The notes: generated by a model not told the origin, from the sequence alone. A stretch of 64,000 nt of DNA from Verrucomicrobiota bacterium (GCA_019510185.1 JAEKKV010000022.1:29945-93944), one strand, 5' to 3'. Numbered from the stretch's first letter, positions 18,290 to 26,820 are shown. Translations and numbers: made by a program.

Positions 18290-18793
18290 ATGATTTTCAT
18301 GACCTTCCCATTCTGGCGCGAACGTCTTGGCCGGTGGCCGTGGTCACTTCCGGCTTTGCTGCTTTTGGGTCTTTTTTGGGGGGGCTGCGCCGGTCCGGCC
18401 GCAGTTGTCGAGCAGCCGTCGGTCAAGGCCGTTCCCTCGACCGATGTGGGGCGGATGCAGGCGTGGAGAGACGCCGAGGACGTGACCGCCCGCGATGAAA
18501 ACCGCGTGACGGTGATCGGCGCAGGCGACTCGATGCTGCCGGTTTACGGCGAAGGGACCGTGCTGGTGCTGCACAAAATCGCCTACGCCGACCTCGAGAC
18601 CGGCATGCAAGTCGCCTATATCGATGGAGCCGGACACCAGGTCGTGCATGTGCTGGTTTCCTATGATGCCGTCCGTCGGGGCTGGCGGGTACGCGGGCTC
18701 AACAACCAGGACGAGGATCGCGAACGGGTCACTCCCTACAATCTAATCGGGGTGGTTTATGCTTCGTTCGCCCCCGGCGAAGGGCTCAAGTAG
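18290..18793 (+). CDS. Lipoprotein with S24/S26 peptidase-like domain, Ser-His type
   Basis: A 167-residue exported protein. The N terminus has a hydrophobic helix ending in a lipobox-like GGC (Cys33). The rest resembles the LexA/signal-peptidase fold: IGAGDSMLPVYGEGTVLVL carries the nucleophile Ser81, GMQVAYID is the next strand, and HQVVHVLVSY places a His at 120 where bacterial enzymes have a Lys. RGLNNQDED then resembles the GDNN/GDAN segment of ER- and archaeal-type (S26B) signal peptidases. A lipid-anchored S26B-like protein is unusual; whether it is an active protease is not known. An alternative ATG lies at 18299. Upstream is the divergent NarL regulator; tRNA-Lys follows on the other strand. 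Confidence 0.65.
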   Translation: MIFMTFPFWRERLGRWPWSLPALLLLGLFWGGCAGPAAVVEQPSVKAVPSTDVGRMQAWRDAEDVTARDENRVTVIGAGDSMLPVYGEGTVLVLHKIAYADLETGMQVAYIDGAGHQVVHVLVSYDAVRRGWRVRGLNNQDEDRERVTPYNLIGVVYASFAPGEGLK

Positions 18794-18821
18794 CCCTAGA
18801 AGCCCGTTTAAAAAGGTCCGG

Positions 18822-18896
18822 TGGTGGGTCGACTGGGATTCGAACCCAGAACCAACAACTTAAAAGGATGCTGCTCTACCATTGAGCTATCGACCC
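18822..18896 (-). tRNA. tRNA-Lys (anticodon UUU)
   Basis: A full cloverleaf is readable on the minus strand: acceptor GGGTCGA/TCGACCC, D-arm GCTC/GAGC, anticodon loop CTTTTAA (anticodon TTT), T-arm CTGGG-TTCGAAT-CCCAG, discriminator A and an encoded CCA. The anticodon stem GCATC/GTTGT contains a T-T mismatch and a G-T pair, which is somewhat weak. Confidence 0.95.
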
Positions 18897-19119
18897 CCGA
18901 ACCGGAAGAGGGTCTGAATTGATTTCGGCCGCGCGCTTTGGCAAGCGTTTTTTCCCCGGTAAAAAGCTTTGTCCATTGACACCTCGATGCCGGCGAAGAC
19001 GTCTAGGTGATTCCGATTGCCCGGCCTCCGTACTTCCGCCCGCTTCGACAACCGTCCTCAACCTTCGCATAAATTTGGGAACAATCCAAAAATACGCGCA
19101 TCATACTTCGTCTGAACGT

Positions 19120-19722
19120 ATGTCATCGAAAGCCCAGGAAGTAGCCTTGGACCGCCTGCTCGTGGACCGTTTTAAAAATGGTGACGAGACCGCCTTCAAT
19201 GAAATGGTGAGCCGCCACTGGGACCGTATCTATGGCATGGTTCACCAGCTCCTGCGCAACCAGCAGGATGCCGAGGAGGTGACCCAGGATGCGTTCATCC
19301 GCGCTCATCGTGGTCTCGTGAATTTCCGGGGCGACTCGGCCTTTTCCACCTGGCTTTACCAAATCGCGACCAATCTGGCCCGCAACCGCTACTGGTACTG
19401 GTGGCGGCGCAAACGCGACAAGACGGTGTCCTTTGACCAGCCGGTGAGCGCGGACAACGACACACCGCTCTCCGAGGTGTTCGCGACCGAGATGGAAACC
19501 CCGGGCGACATCACCGTCACCCGCGAGTTTGTCGATCGCATTGCCGAAGGGATGGAGAAGCTCTCTCCCAAGCACCGCGAAATTCTCATTTTAAGAAACG
19601 TCAAAAACATGGCCTACGAAGAGATCGCCGAAGTCCTCGGCATTTCCGTGGGTACCGTAAAAAGCCGCATCGCCCGCGCCCGCGAGGGATTGCGCGCCCT
19701 GATCGAGGAGGACGCCACGTGA
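19120..19722 (+). CDS. ECF-type RNA polymerase sigma factor
   Basis: A 200-residue extracytoplasmic-function sigma factor. Region 2 is visible as HWDRIYGMVHQLLRNQQDAEEVTQDAFIRA, continuing into FSTWLYQIATNLARNRYW. Region 4 contains LSPKHREILILRNVKNMAYEEIAEVLGISVGTVKSRIARAREGLR, the -35-recognition helix-turn-helix. I chose the ATG at 19120 because the preceding in-frame codons hold nothing conserved. The stop overlaps the GTG start of the anti-sigma-like gene by 4 bases, so the two are an operon. The promoters it controls and the inducing signal are unknown. Confidence 0.93.
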   Translation: MSSKAQEVALDRLLVDRFKNGDETAFNEMVSRHWDRIYGMVHQLLRNQQDAEEVTQDAFIRAHRGLVNFRGDSAFSTWLYQIATNLARNRYWYWWRRKRDKTVSFDQPVSADNDTPLSEVFATEMETPGDITVTREFVDRIAEGMEKLSPKHREILILRNVKNMAYEEIAEVLGISVGTVKSRIARAREGLRALIEEDAT

Positions 19723-20396
19723 ACGAAACCCGCTTTATCGAACTGCTTAATCTCTACGTCGACCACCAGATCGGCCCGCGTGAGGCCGCCGAACTGGAGG
19801 CCGAGATTTTGAGCAACCCGGCCCGCCGCCGCACGTATCGGGACTATTGCAGGATGCAGCGCGCCTGCGGCCTGCTGTGCGATCGCGAGCGCACCCAAGC
19901 GCCGATTTCGTTCGCCTTTGAAAAATCGCTGCAGGAAACCGAGCTCAAGATCGAGGCCTTGTCCGGTCGCCGGAACTCCGGTCGGCGTGTTTACACCGCG
20001 ACCTTTGCCGGTCTCACCGCGATGGCCGCATGCGCCGTGTTTGTCCTGACCCGCTCCGGCCAGACGACCGGCACGGGGGAACTGACGTCCGCGCCTGTGA
20101 TCGCGGAGGCGCCCGTTGTCCCGCCGGCACCGGTCATCAATCCCGCGTCCAACGCCCATCCCGTCTTTGTGGCGCAGAACGTCGCCTTTACACGAGAAAT
20201 CGAGCCTGCTCCCGCGGAGCGTACGCCGCTCGACTGGCTCCAACGCGTGGAGCTTCCGCCGGTGCAACCCGTGCTGGTGGAGGAGGGCGCGTTCGAGGCC
20301 AAGTCAACCTTGCCGCAGGACAGTCGCGTGTTTCGCAGCGGCAGCCGGTTGGTCCAAGGCAACGCCGAGTTCACCGCCTTCCAGTTTCAGCGGTAG
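19719..20396 (+). CDS. Probable anti-sigma factor, single-pass membrane protein
   Basis: A 225-residue protein coupled to the ECF sigma gene (GTG start inside the sigma stop, GTGA). The cytosolic N terminus (about 1-90) has the helical layout of anti-sigma domains with His16, Cys44, Cys50 and Cys54, but the canonical HxxxCxxC zinc motif is not present. One membrane helix covers about 92-112. The remaining residues would be periplasmic and are proline- and valine-rich (about 120-160), a likely unstructured sensor tail. Role assigned by position and topology; the sequence alone would be called hypothetical. A terminator follows 31 bases after the stop. Confidence 0.7.
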   Translation: MNETRFIELLNLYVDHQIGPREAAELEAEILSNPARRRTYRDYCRMQRACGLLCDRERTQAPISFAFEKSLQETELKIEALSGRRNSGRRVYTATFAGLTAMAACAVFVLTRSGQTTGTGELTSAPVIAEAPVVPPAPVINPASNAHPVFVAQNVAFTREIEPAPAERTPLDWLQRVELPPVQPVLVEEGAFEAKSTLPQDSRVFRSGSRLVQGNAEFTAFQFQR

Positions 20397-20427
20397 GCGG
20401 GGAAAAAGAATCGGATCCTGAAAACAC

Positions 20428-20460
20428 AAAGCCCCCGGTCACGAACCGAGGGCTTTTTTA
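20428..20460 (+). terminator. Terminator of sigma/anti-sigma operon, overlapping ruvA 3' end
   Basis: Stem AAAGCCC-C-CGGT / ACCG-A-GGGCTTT with loop CACGA, followed on the plus strand by TTTTA. The distal half lies inside the last codons of the convergent ruvA gene (stop at 20439-20441), so the sequence serves both as coding DNA and terminator. Confidence 0.85.
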
Positions 20461-21056
20461 ATGAGCTGCTCGGTCGTGGCTTTTGGCCCGAGCGCGAGCA
20501 ATGCACGACGGACGGCTTCGTCGGCATCGGCGGTTTTGTAGCCCAGCGTTCCGAGGGCGAGCACCGCATCGCGCAACCGGGTGTCGGCCGGCGAGGCGGA
20601 CATGTTCTCCGGAGTCCCGCTCGCGGACAGCACGGACTCCGCGGAGCCGGTCGCCCCGACCTTGGCGCGCAATTCGATCACCAGGCGCTCGGCGGTTTTT
20701 TTGCCGATACCGGGACATTTCGCGAGGGTGGCGATGTCGCCGACCCGGATCGCGCTTTCGAGGAGGGGAAGGGACAGCTTGCTCATGATGGTGAGCGCCA
20801 TCTTCGGGCCGACGCCGGTGACGTGCTCGATCATCAGCCGGAAAAAATCGCGCTCGGCCGGCGTGGCGAAACCGTAGAGCGTCTGCGAATCCTCGCGGTA
20901 GATCACCAAAGTGTGCAGTTTCACGGTTGCGCCGCTGGCGGGAAGTTTTTCCGCGGTCGTGACCGGGATGTTCACTTCATAACCGAGCCCGTTGAGCTCC
21001 ACGATGGCATGGAGCGGCGTGGCCGCGACGAGGAGTCCCTGGATGGAGGTGATCAT
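20439..21056 (-). CDS. ruvA: Holliday junction DNA helicase subunit RuvA
   Basis: A 205-residue tetrameric protein that binds four-way junctions and loads RuvB for branch migration. Domain I is the OB fold at the start (MITSIQGLL...LNGLGYEVNIP, HTLVIYREDSQTLYGFATPAERDFF). Domain II contains two helix-hairpin-helix motifs (TGVGPKMALTIMS and CPGIGKKTAERLVIEL). Domain III at the C terminus (DAVLALGTLGYKTADADEAVRRAL) contacts RuvB. Length is normal. ruvB and ruvC are not next to it. It precedes no other gene on its strand; dapB and dapA lie upstream with an 18-base gap, so it may be the last gene of dapA-dapB-ruvA. Confidence 0.96.
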   Translation of the reverse strand: MITSIQGLLVAATPLHAIVELNGLGYEVNIPVTTAEKLPASGATVKLHTLVIYREDSQTLYGFATPAERDFFRLMIEHVTGVGPKMALTIMSKLSLPLLESAIRVGDIATLAKCPGIGKKTAERLVIELRAKVGATGSAESVLSASGTPENMSASPADTRLRDAVLALGTLGYKTADADEAVRRALLALGPKATTEQLIKKALGS

Positions 21057-21074
21057 GAACCGGGATGTACAGGG

Positions 21075-21806
21075 TTAGCGGAGCCCGAGTACATCCTGCA
21101 TGTCATAAACGCCCGGCTCGCGCCCGACCAGCCACTGGGCGGCGCGGAGGGATCCGCGGGCGAAAATCCCCCGGTCGGAGGCCTTGTGAGTGAGCTCCAC
21201 GCGTTCGCCGAGCGCGGCAAACATCACGGTGTGTTCGCCGACGACGTCGCCACCACGCAGCGCGTGAATGCCGACTTCCGTGGGCGTGCGTTCACCGGTG
21301 ATGCCCTTGCGGCCGTGACGAAGCGCTTCGGCGGTGAGGGCGCGTTCCTCCAGGATAATTTCGAGCAGGCGAGCGGCGGTGCCGCTGGGCGCGTCCTTTT
21401 TGAAACGATGGTGCATCTCGACCACTTCCGCGTCGTAGTCGGATCCAAGCACGGAAGCGGCGCGACGGGTGAGGGCAAAGAGCAAATTGACGCCAACCGA
21501 ATAATTTCCGGACCAGACCACCGGAAGGCCGGCGGCCAGGGCGAGCAGGTGCTTTTTTTCGTCCGCACCGTGGCCAGTCGTACCCATGACGAGCGGCTTG
21601 TTGAGCGCCGACGCCAAGGTGACGACCTCCGCCGAGATTGTGTGCGAGCTGAAATCGATAATGACATCGCTCTGGCGAATGCCCGCGGCAAGGTCGTCGC
21701 CCCGCGCGAGGGATGCCGCGATGATGACGTCCGATTCCTTGGCGGCAGCGGTGATGGCCCGGCCCATGCGACCGCCGGCTCCGATAAGCGCGATTTGGAG
21801 GGGCAT
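21075..21806 (-). CDS. dapB: 4-hydroxy-tetrahydrodipicolinate reductase DapB
   Basis: A 243-residue NAD(P)H-dependent reductase of the lysine/diaminopimelate pathway. The N-terminal Rossmann fold begins with IALIGAGGRMGRAI. The catalytic and substrate region is VEMHHRFKKDAPSGTA, containing the His-His pair and the Lys used in catalysis. GVNLLFALT and the final GSLRAAQWLVGREPGVYDMQDVLGL match family ends. dapA lies 3 bases upstream and feeds it substrate directly, so the pair forms a pathway operon making cell-wall diaminopimelate. Confidence 0.96.
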   Translation of the reverse strand: MPLQIALIGAGGRMGRAITAAAKESDVIIAASLARGDDLAAGIRQSDVIIDFSSHTISAEVVTLASALNKPLVMGTTGHGADEKKHLLALAAGLPVVWSGNYSVGVNLLFALTRRAASVLGSDYDAEVVEMHHRFKKDAPSGTAARLLEIILEERALTAEALRHGRKGITGERTPTEVGIHALRGGDVVGEHTVMFAALGERVELTHKASDRGIFARGSLRAAQWLVGREPGVYDMQDVLGLR

Positions 21807-21809
21807 GGC

Positions 21810-22697
21810 TTACTTTCCGAGCGTCTTGAGCACGGCGATGAGCGTCTGCTCGTTGGCCTTGGTCATTTCGCAAAGCGGGGAGCGCACCTCGGCCGAGCCG
21901 ATGAGACCGGCGCGCGCCATGGCGGTTTTCACCGGCACGGGGTTCGGCTCGATGAAGAGCGTCTTGAAAATGGGATAAAGCTTCCGGTGGAGCTTCGTGG
22001 CCTTGGCGAGATCGTTGGCGAGACCCGCATTGACGAGTTGCACGACTTCCTTCGCGAAGAAATTCGAGGCGACGCTGATGACGCCCTCGGCGCCGACGGC
22101 AATAAACGGCAGGGTGAGGCTGTCGTCGCCGCTCAGCACGGTGATGTCGCGGCCCATCGCCTGCTTGAGTTGATCGACGCGGTCCACGGAGCCGCCGGCT
22201 TCCTTGATGTAGCGGACGTGCGGATATTTGGCACGGAGGCGCTCCACGACGGGCACGCTGATCTCGATGCCGCAACGGCCGGGGATCGAGTAGAGGATGA
22301 CAGGCTTGTCGGTCGCCTCCGCGACGGCGGAGAAATAGCGAAACACGCCCTCTTGGCTGGGCTTGTTGTAGTACGGCGCCACGACAAGCACGGCGTCGGC
22401 GCCGGCGTCGGTGGCAGCGGCGGTGAGATCGACGGCCTCATGCGTCGAGTTGGAGCCCGTGCCGGCGATGACCGGCACGCGGCCGCGCGCCGCCTCGACG
22501 ACGGCGCTCACGACGTCGAGGTGTTCCTCATGGGAAAGGGTGGGGGACTCGCCGGTGGTGCCGACGGGCACGAGACCGTTGATGTCGGATTTTATCTGGA
22601 ACTCCACGAGCTTGCTCAGATCGTCGTAGGCGACGGCCTGGTTTTTGAAGGGAGTTACGAGCGCAGTGATCGTGCCGGTAAGAGGACGGAGTTTCAT
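21810..22697 (-). CDS. dapA: 4-hydroxy-tetrahydrodipicolinate synthase DapA
   Basis: A 295-residue class I aldolase-type enzyme condensing pyruvate with aspartate semialdehyde. The ATG at 22697 begins the standard start (LRPLTGTITALVTPF). Signatures are GLVPVGTTGESPTLSHEEH, ILYSIPGR with Tyr136, and RYIKEAGGS with the Schiff-base Lys165. The Tyr motif has Ser where many homologues have Asn (YNIPGR). It heads the dapA-dapB(-ruvA) operon; its start faces the PilT-type ATPase gene across a 78-base divergent region that must contain both promoters. Confidence 0.96.
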   Translation of the reverse strand: MKLRPLTGTITALVTPFKNQAVAYDDLSKLVEFQIKSDINGLVPVGTTGESPTLSHEEHLDVVSAVVEAARGRVPVIAGTGSNSTHEAVDLTAAATDAGADAVLVVAPYYNKPSQEGVFRYFSAVAEATDKPVILYSIPGRCGIEISVPVVERLRAKYPHVRYIKEAGGSVDRVDQLKQAMGRDITVLSGDDSLTLPFIAVGAEGVISVASNFFAKEVVQLVNAGLANDLAKATKLHRKLYPIFKTLFIEPNPVPVKTAMARAGLIGSAEVRSPLCEMTKANEQTLIAVLKTLGK

Positions 22698-22775
22698 GGC
22701 GGGTTTACGGAAGATACCTTGCACAGGAGAGCAGCCCACTTTACCAAATCCGCAACGTTTTTTATCCTCAACCCC

Positions 22776-23861
22776 ATGGCGCTTAACACCGAAATTTTCA
22801 ACGACCTGCTCAAGCTCGCGGTGGAGAGCGGGGCGAGCGACATCGTCATCAAGTCCGAGAAGCCTGGTTATGTACGGCTTTCGGGCCGTTTAAAGCCGGT
22901 CGACATGGACCCGATTTCCGCGGCGGAGGTGCGCGAGTTCGTCGATACGCACGTGCCGAAGGTCTTTCGCGTTCGCTGGGAGGAGGACGGCCAGGTGGAT
23001 TTCGCCTACGCCGCTGAAGGAGTAGGGCGCTTTCGCGTCAACGCCTTCCATCAACGCGGGACGGGCAGCATCGTTTTCCGTCACATCAAGAGCAAGGTCC
23101 CCTCGTTCGCCGATCTCGGCCTCAATCCCGACCCGATGCTCAATCTGGCCAAGTCCAAAGACGGCATCCTGCTCGTCTGCGGCGCCACCGGCTCGGGCAA
23201 AAGCTCCACCATGGCGGCGATGCTCAACTGGATTAACCAAAATCTCGACAAGCACATCGTCACGCTGGAGGACCCGATCGAATACACGTTTTTGGACGAC
23301 AAATCCGTTTTCCAACAACGCGAAATCGGCCTCGACGTACCTAATTTCGAAATGGCGATCAAGTCGGTGCTGCGTCAGAATCCCGACATCATTCTGATCG
23401 GCGAAATGCGCGATCGGGAAACGTTCGAAACCGCGATTTCCGCCGCGGAGACGGGGCACTTGGTGTTCTCCACCATGCACGCCGGCACGGTGGCGCAGGC
23501 GTTGACGCGCCTTTTTGAATTTTTCCCGCCCGAGCAGCAAATCCAGGCCCGGCGCCAGATCGCGGGTACCATCCGCGGGTTCATTTGCCAGAAACTCATC
23601 CCGGCGATGGAAGGCGGCGGCCGCGTGCCCGCCAACGAAGTCCTGGCTGCCGATTCCGTGGTGCGGAATCTCATCCTCGACGGACAAAACGAGAAAATCC
23701 AAGGCATCCTCGACGGCGGAAGCGACTCGGCGAGTTTTTCGTTCAACCGCGACCTCTACCGCCTCGTCAAGGCTGGGCTGATCAGCAAAGCCGAGGGTTT
23801 GCGCTTTTCTCCGAATCCCCAAGCGCTGGAGATGAACCTCAAGGGCATCTTCTTCAAGTGA
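22776..23861 (+). CDS. PilT/PilU-type twitching motility ATPase
   Basis: A 361-residue hexameric ATPase of the type II/IV secretion superfamily, expected to drive pilus retraction. The ATG at 22776 gives the normal family N terminus (DLLKLAVESGASDIVIKSEKP). Walker A is GATGSGKSS, the Asp box is LEDPIEY, Walker B is IILIGEMRDRETFETAISAAETGH, and the His box is STMHAGTVAQALTRLFEFFP. The C-terminal segment resembles PilU as much as PilT, so the paralogue is not decided. No pilin or pilus assembly gene is in the window. The surrounding genes are unrelated housekeeping genes. Confidence 0.93.
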   Translation: MALNTEIFNDLLKLAVESGASDIVIKSEKPGYVRLSGRLKPVDMDPISAAEVREFVDTHVPKVFRVRWEEDGQVDFAYAAEGVGRFRVNAFHQRGTGSIVFRHIKSKVPSFADLGLNPDPMLNLAKSKDGILLVCGATGSGKSSTMAAMLNWINQNLDKHIVTLEDPIEYTFLDDKSVFQQREIGLDVPNFEMAIKSVLRQNPDIILIGEMRDRETFETAISAAETGHLVFSTMHAGTVAQALTRLFEFFPPEQQIQARRQIAGTIRGFICQKLIPAMEGGGRVPANEVLAADSVVRNLILDGQNEKIQGILDGGSDSASFSFNRDLYRLVKAGLISKAEGLRFSPNPQALEMNLKGIFFK

Positions 23862-23943
23862 GGTCGTGCCGGTTCCGGCCGGCGCAGGATTTTAGGGCTT
23901 GGTTTCGACGGAGCCGGGCTTTACGCGTTTTCGTTTAAATCAC

Positions 23944-24849
23944 ATGGCTACCGCACTTATTTTCTCCGGACAGGGCGCTCAGAAAGTCGGCATGGGCAAA
24001 TCGCTCTACGAAAACTCCGCGACCGCGCGCGCCCTTTACGATGAGGCCAACCGCGTGCTGGGCTGGGATCTCGCGAAGATTTGTTTCGAGGGACCCGAGC
24101 CCGAGCTCACCCAGACCAAGGTCTGCCAGCCCGCGCTCTTTGTGCACGGCCTCGCGCTCCACGCCATTTTGAAGGAGCAGGGGAAACTCGCGGACGTGAA
24201 GTTCGCCCTCGGCCTCAGTCTGGGCGAGGTGACCGCGCTCACGGCAGCCGGCGTGTTTGATTTCGCCACCGGTCTCAAGGTCGTCGCCGAACGCGGCCGC
24301 CTCATGCAACAGGCCTGCGAGCAGACCGTCGGAGGCATGGCTGCGGTCATCGGCGAGGAGCGAGCCAAGGTCGCCGAATTGTGCCGCGATTTCGACATCG
24401 AGGCCGCGAATTTCAACGCGCCCGGCCAGATCATCGTTTCCGGCGAGAAAGCCAAGGTCGAGGCCGCCGTCGCCGGCGCCAAGGACCGCGGCATGAAGAA
24501 GGTCATTCCGCTCAACGTCGCCGGCGCCTACCACAGCCGCCTGATGGAGCCGGCCCGCGCCGCCTTTGCGAACTACCTTGCCGGCGTCGCGTTTGCCGCG
24601 CCGCAGCTCACCGTGTTCACCAACACCACCGGGCAGGTCGTGAGCGACCCGGCGGCGATCCGCGAGGCGCTGGTGAAGCAGGTCGTTTCGTCCGTTCTGT
24701 GGGAGGATTGCATGCGCAACACCGCGGCGGCCGGCGCGACCGGTTTCTGGGAACTCGGGCCGGGCGGCGTGCTGGCCGGTCTGGCGAAGCGCACCGACAA
24801 GGCTTGGACGGTGAAGAGCCTGGCTGAGTTTTCCGATTTAGCCGCTTGA
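23944..24849 (+). CDS. fabD: Malonyl-CoA:ACP transacylase FabD
   Basis: A 301-residue enzyme that loads malonyl groups onto acyl carrier protein for fatty acid synthesis. The start at 23944 gives ATALIFSGQGAQKVGMG, the usual N terminus. The nucleophile elbow is GLSLGEVTAL (Ser after Leu, a common variant of GHSLGE). The catalytic His is in NVAGAYHSRLME and the oxyanion-region Gln is in SGQGAQ. EAANFNAPGQIIVSG and ELGPGGVLAGLAKR complete the family pattern. It stands alone, with no fabH, fabG or acpP beside it. Confidence 0.95.
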   Translation: MATALIFSGQGAQKVGMGKSLYENSATARALYDEANRVLGWDLAKICFEGPEPELTQTKVCQPALFVHGLALHAILKEQGKLADVKFALGLSLGEVTALTAAGVFDFATGLKVVAERGRLMQQACEQTVGGMAAVIGEERAKVAELCRDFDIEAANFNAPGQIIVSGEKAKVEAAVAGAKDRGMKKVIPLNVAGAYHSRLMEPARAAFANYLAGVAFAAPQLTVFTNTTGQVVSDPAAIREALVKQVVSSVLWEDCMRNTAAAGATGFWELGPGGVLAGLAKRTDKAWTVKSLAEFSDLAA

Positions 24850-24903
24850 AAGCCTCCGGGGCCGGCCACACGCTGACCCCTTAACACTTATCAACCGCAT
24901 CGC

Positions 24904-24923
24904 AGTCCCGCATCGGCGGGACT
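24904..24923 (+). other. Perfect hairpin in the lepA leader
   Basis: AGTCCCGC / GCGGGACT with loop ATCG lies 26 bases upstream of the lepA start. There is no T tract, so it does not look like a complete terminator. It could affect ribosome access or mark the fabD mRNA end. Confidence 0.4.
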
Positions 24924-24948
24924 CCCTCAAGCCCAGCCAGCAAGCAGC

Positions 24949-26742
24949 ATGGACGTCCTTCACACCCGCAATTTCTGCATCATCGCCCACGTCGACCACG
25001 GCAAAACCACGCTCTCCGACCGCCTTTTGGAATACACCAATACGGTCGCGCAGCGCGTGCTGACCGCCCAGCATCTCGATGCGATGGATCTGGAGAAGGA
25101 GCGCGGCATCACCATCAAGAGCCATCCGGTGACGATGCTCTACACCGCGAAGGACATGCAGGTTTACCGGCTCAACCTCATGGACACGCCCGGCCACGTG
25201 GATTTCTCCTACGAGGTCTCGCGTTCGCTCGCGGCCTGCGAAGGCGCGCTGCTGCTGATCGACGCCGCCCAAGGCGTCGAGGCCCAGACCGTGGCCAATG
25301 CGCATCTCGCCTTCGGCCAAAACCTCAAGGTCATTCCGGTCATCAACAAGATCGACCTGCCCAGCGCCAACCTCGAACTCTGCGCGAAACAACTTGAGGA
25401 CATCCTCACGATTTCCGCCGAGGAGGCCATTCTCGCCAGCGGCAAATCCGGCATCGGCATTCAGGACATTCTCGAAGCCGTCGTGCAGCGCGTGCCACCG
25501 CCGCGTTGGGCGGATTATCCGCAGACGCGCGCGCTCGTGTTTGATTCGCTTTACGATTCCTATCGCGGCGTAATCGCCTACATCCGCGTGTTCTCCGGCG
25601 TGATCAAGGCCGGCGACATGATGATGCTCATGAGCAACGGCCAGAAATCCGAGGTCAAGGAGGTCGGCGTGTTCATGCCCAAGATGACCAAGATCTCGCT
25701 GCTCGAGCCCGGCGCGGTCGGCTACATCGTCACCAACGTCAAGGACACCGCCGATATCAAGACCGGCGACACCATCACCATCGCCAGCAAGCCCGCCCAG
25801 GATCCGCTGCCGGGTTACAAGGAAGTCCGGCCGATGGTTTTTTGCGGACTCTATCCGCTTGAGAGCAACGATTACGAGAAGCTCAAGGCCGCCCTCGGCC
25901 GCCTGCGCCTGAACGACGCCGCGTTTCTCTACTCGTCGGAAAGCTCCATCGCACTCGGCTTCGGCTTTCGCTGCGGCTTCCTCGGACTTCTCCACATGGA
26001 GATCATTCAGGAGCGCATCCGCCGCGAGCACGACGTCGAGATCATCTCCACTTACCCGAGCGTGGTTTATCATGTGAAGCCGCACGGCAAGCCGGAGATC
26101 GACGTGGACAATCCCGTCAATCTGCCCGACCCGGGCACGATCGAGTATATCAGCGAGCCGACCATCAAGGCCTCGATCCACATTCCCAACGACTCCATGG
26201 GCGACATCCTTGCGCTCGTCATGGAAAAACGCGGCTCGGTCGAACACACCGACACGCTCGACGCCAACCGCGTCATGCTCAGCTGCGTTCTCCCGCTCAA
26301 CGAGATCCTGGTCGATTTCAACGATCGCCTCAAATCCATCACCCACGGCTACGGATCGATGGACTACGAGCTCGGCGCCTACAGCGTTTCCGACCTCGTG
26401 AAGATGGACATCATGATCAACGGCGACCCGGTGGATGCCTTCTCCAGCATCGTCCATCGCGAAAAAGCCGAGGGGAAAGGCCGCGTGCTCTGCGAAAAGC
26501 TCGCCGAGATCATCCCGCCGCAGATGTTCAAAGTTGCGATTCAGGCCGCCATCGGCGGCAAGGTCATTGCCCGCGACAACGTGAAGGAGATGCGCAAGGA
26601 CGTCACCGCGAAGTGCTACGGCGGCGACATCTCCCGCAAGCGCAAGCTCCTCGACAAACAGAAAGAGGGCAAAAAGAAGATGAAGATGATCGGCAAGGTG
26701 AACATCCCGCCGGACACCTTTATTCAAATTCTCAAAAACTAA
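24949..26742 (+). CDS. lepA: Elongation factor 4 (LepA) GTPase
   Basis: A 597-residue ribosomal GTPase (EF-4) that can back-translocate or help ribosome assembly. The G1 motif is AHVDHGKTT, switch II is DTPGHVDF, and the G4 motif is NKIDLP. Domains II, III and V of the EF-G type follow, ending in the LepA-specific C-terminal domain (GGKVIARDNVKEMRKDVTAKCYGGDISRKRKLLDKQKEGKK). Length matches E. coli LepA (599). A terminator hairpin follows 6 bases after the stop. Signal peptidase I lies downstream, as in many bacteria, but here it is separated by that terminator. Confidence 0.98.
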   Translation: MDVLHTRNFCIIAHVDHGKTTLSDRLLEYTNTVAQRVLTAQHLDAMDLEKERGITIKSHPVTMLYTAKDMQVYRLNLMDTPGHVDFSYEVSRSLAACEGALLLIDAAQGVEAQTVANAHLAFGQNLKVIPVINKIDLPSANLELCAKQLEDILTISAEEAILASGKSGIGIQDILEAVVQRVPPPRWADYPQTRALVFDSLYDSYRGVIAYIRVFSGVIKAGDMMMLMSNGQKSEVKEVGVFMPKMTKISLLEPGAVGYIVTNVKDTADIKTGDTITIASKPAQDPLPGYKEVRPMVFCGLYPLESNDYEKLKAALGRLRLNDAAFLYSSESSIALGFGFRCGFLGLLHMEIIQERIRREHDVEIISTYPSVVYHVKPHGKPEIDVDNPVNLPDPGTIEYISEPTIKASIHIPNDSMGDILALVMEKRGSVEHTDTLDANRVMLSCVLPLNEILVDFNDRLKSITHGYGSMDYELGAYSVSDLVKMDIMINGDPVDAFSSIVHREKAEGKGRVLCEKLAEIIPPQMFKVAIQAAIGGKVIARDNVKEMRKDVTAKCYGGDISRKRKLLDKQKEGKKKMKMIGKVNIPPDTFIQILKN

Positions 26743-26748
26743 CGGAAG

Positions 26749-26775
26749 GGCGCGTTGTCATTAACGCGCCTTTTT
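26749..26775 (+). terminator. Terminator after lepA
   Basis: Stem GGCGCGTT / AACGCGCC with loop GTCATT, followed by TTTTTC. Nearly the same stem recurs after mutS at 60828-60849. Its position argues against a TTG start for the next gene at 26755. Confidence 0.85.
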
Positions 26776-26820
26776 CATATTCGTCCTTCCTTGCAATCCC
26801 TCTCCAACGGAGCCTCACAC

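Noticed and set aside
20823..22775. Plus-strand open frame running through dapB and dapA into the PilT-type gene
   Set aside because: The upstream part is antisense to dapA/dapB and low-complexity. The real PilT-type start at 22776 gives the conserved N terminus.
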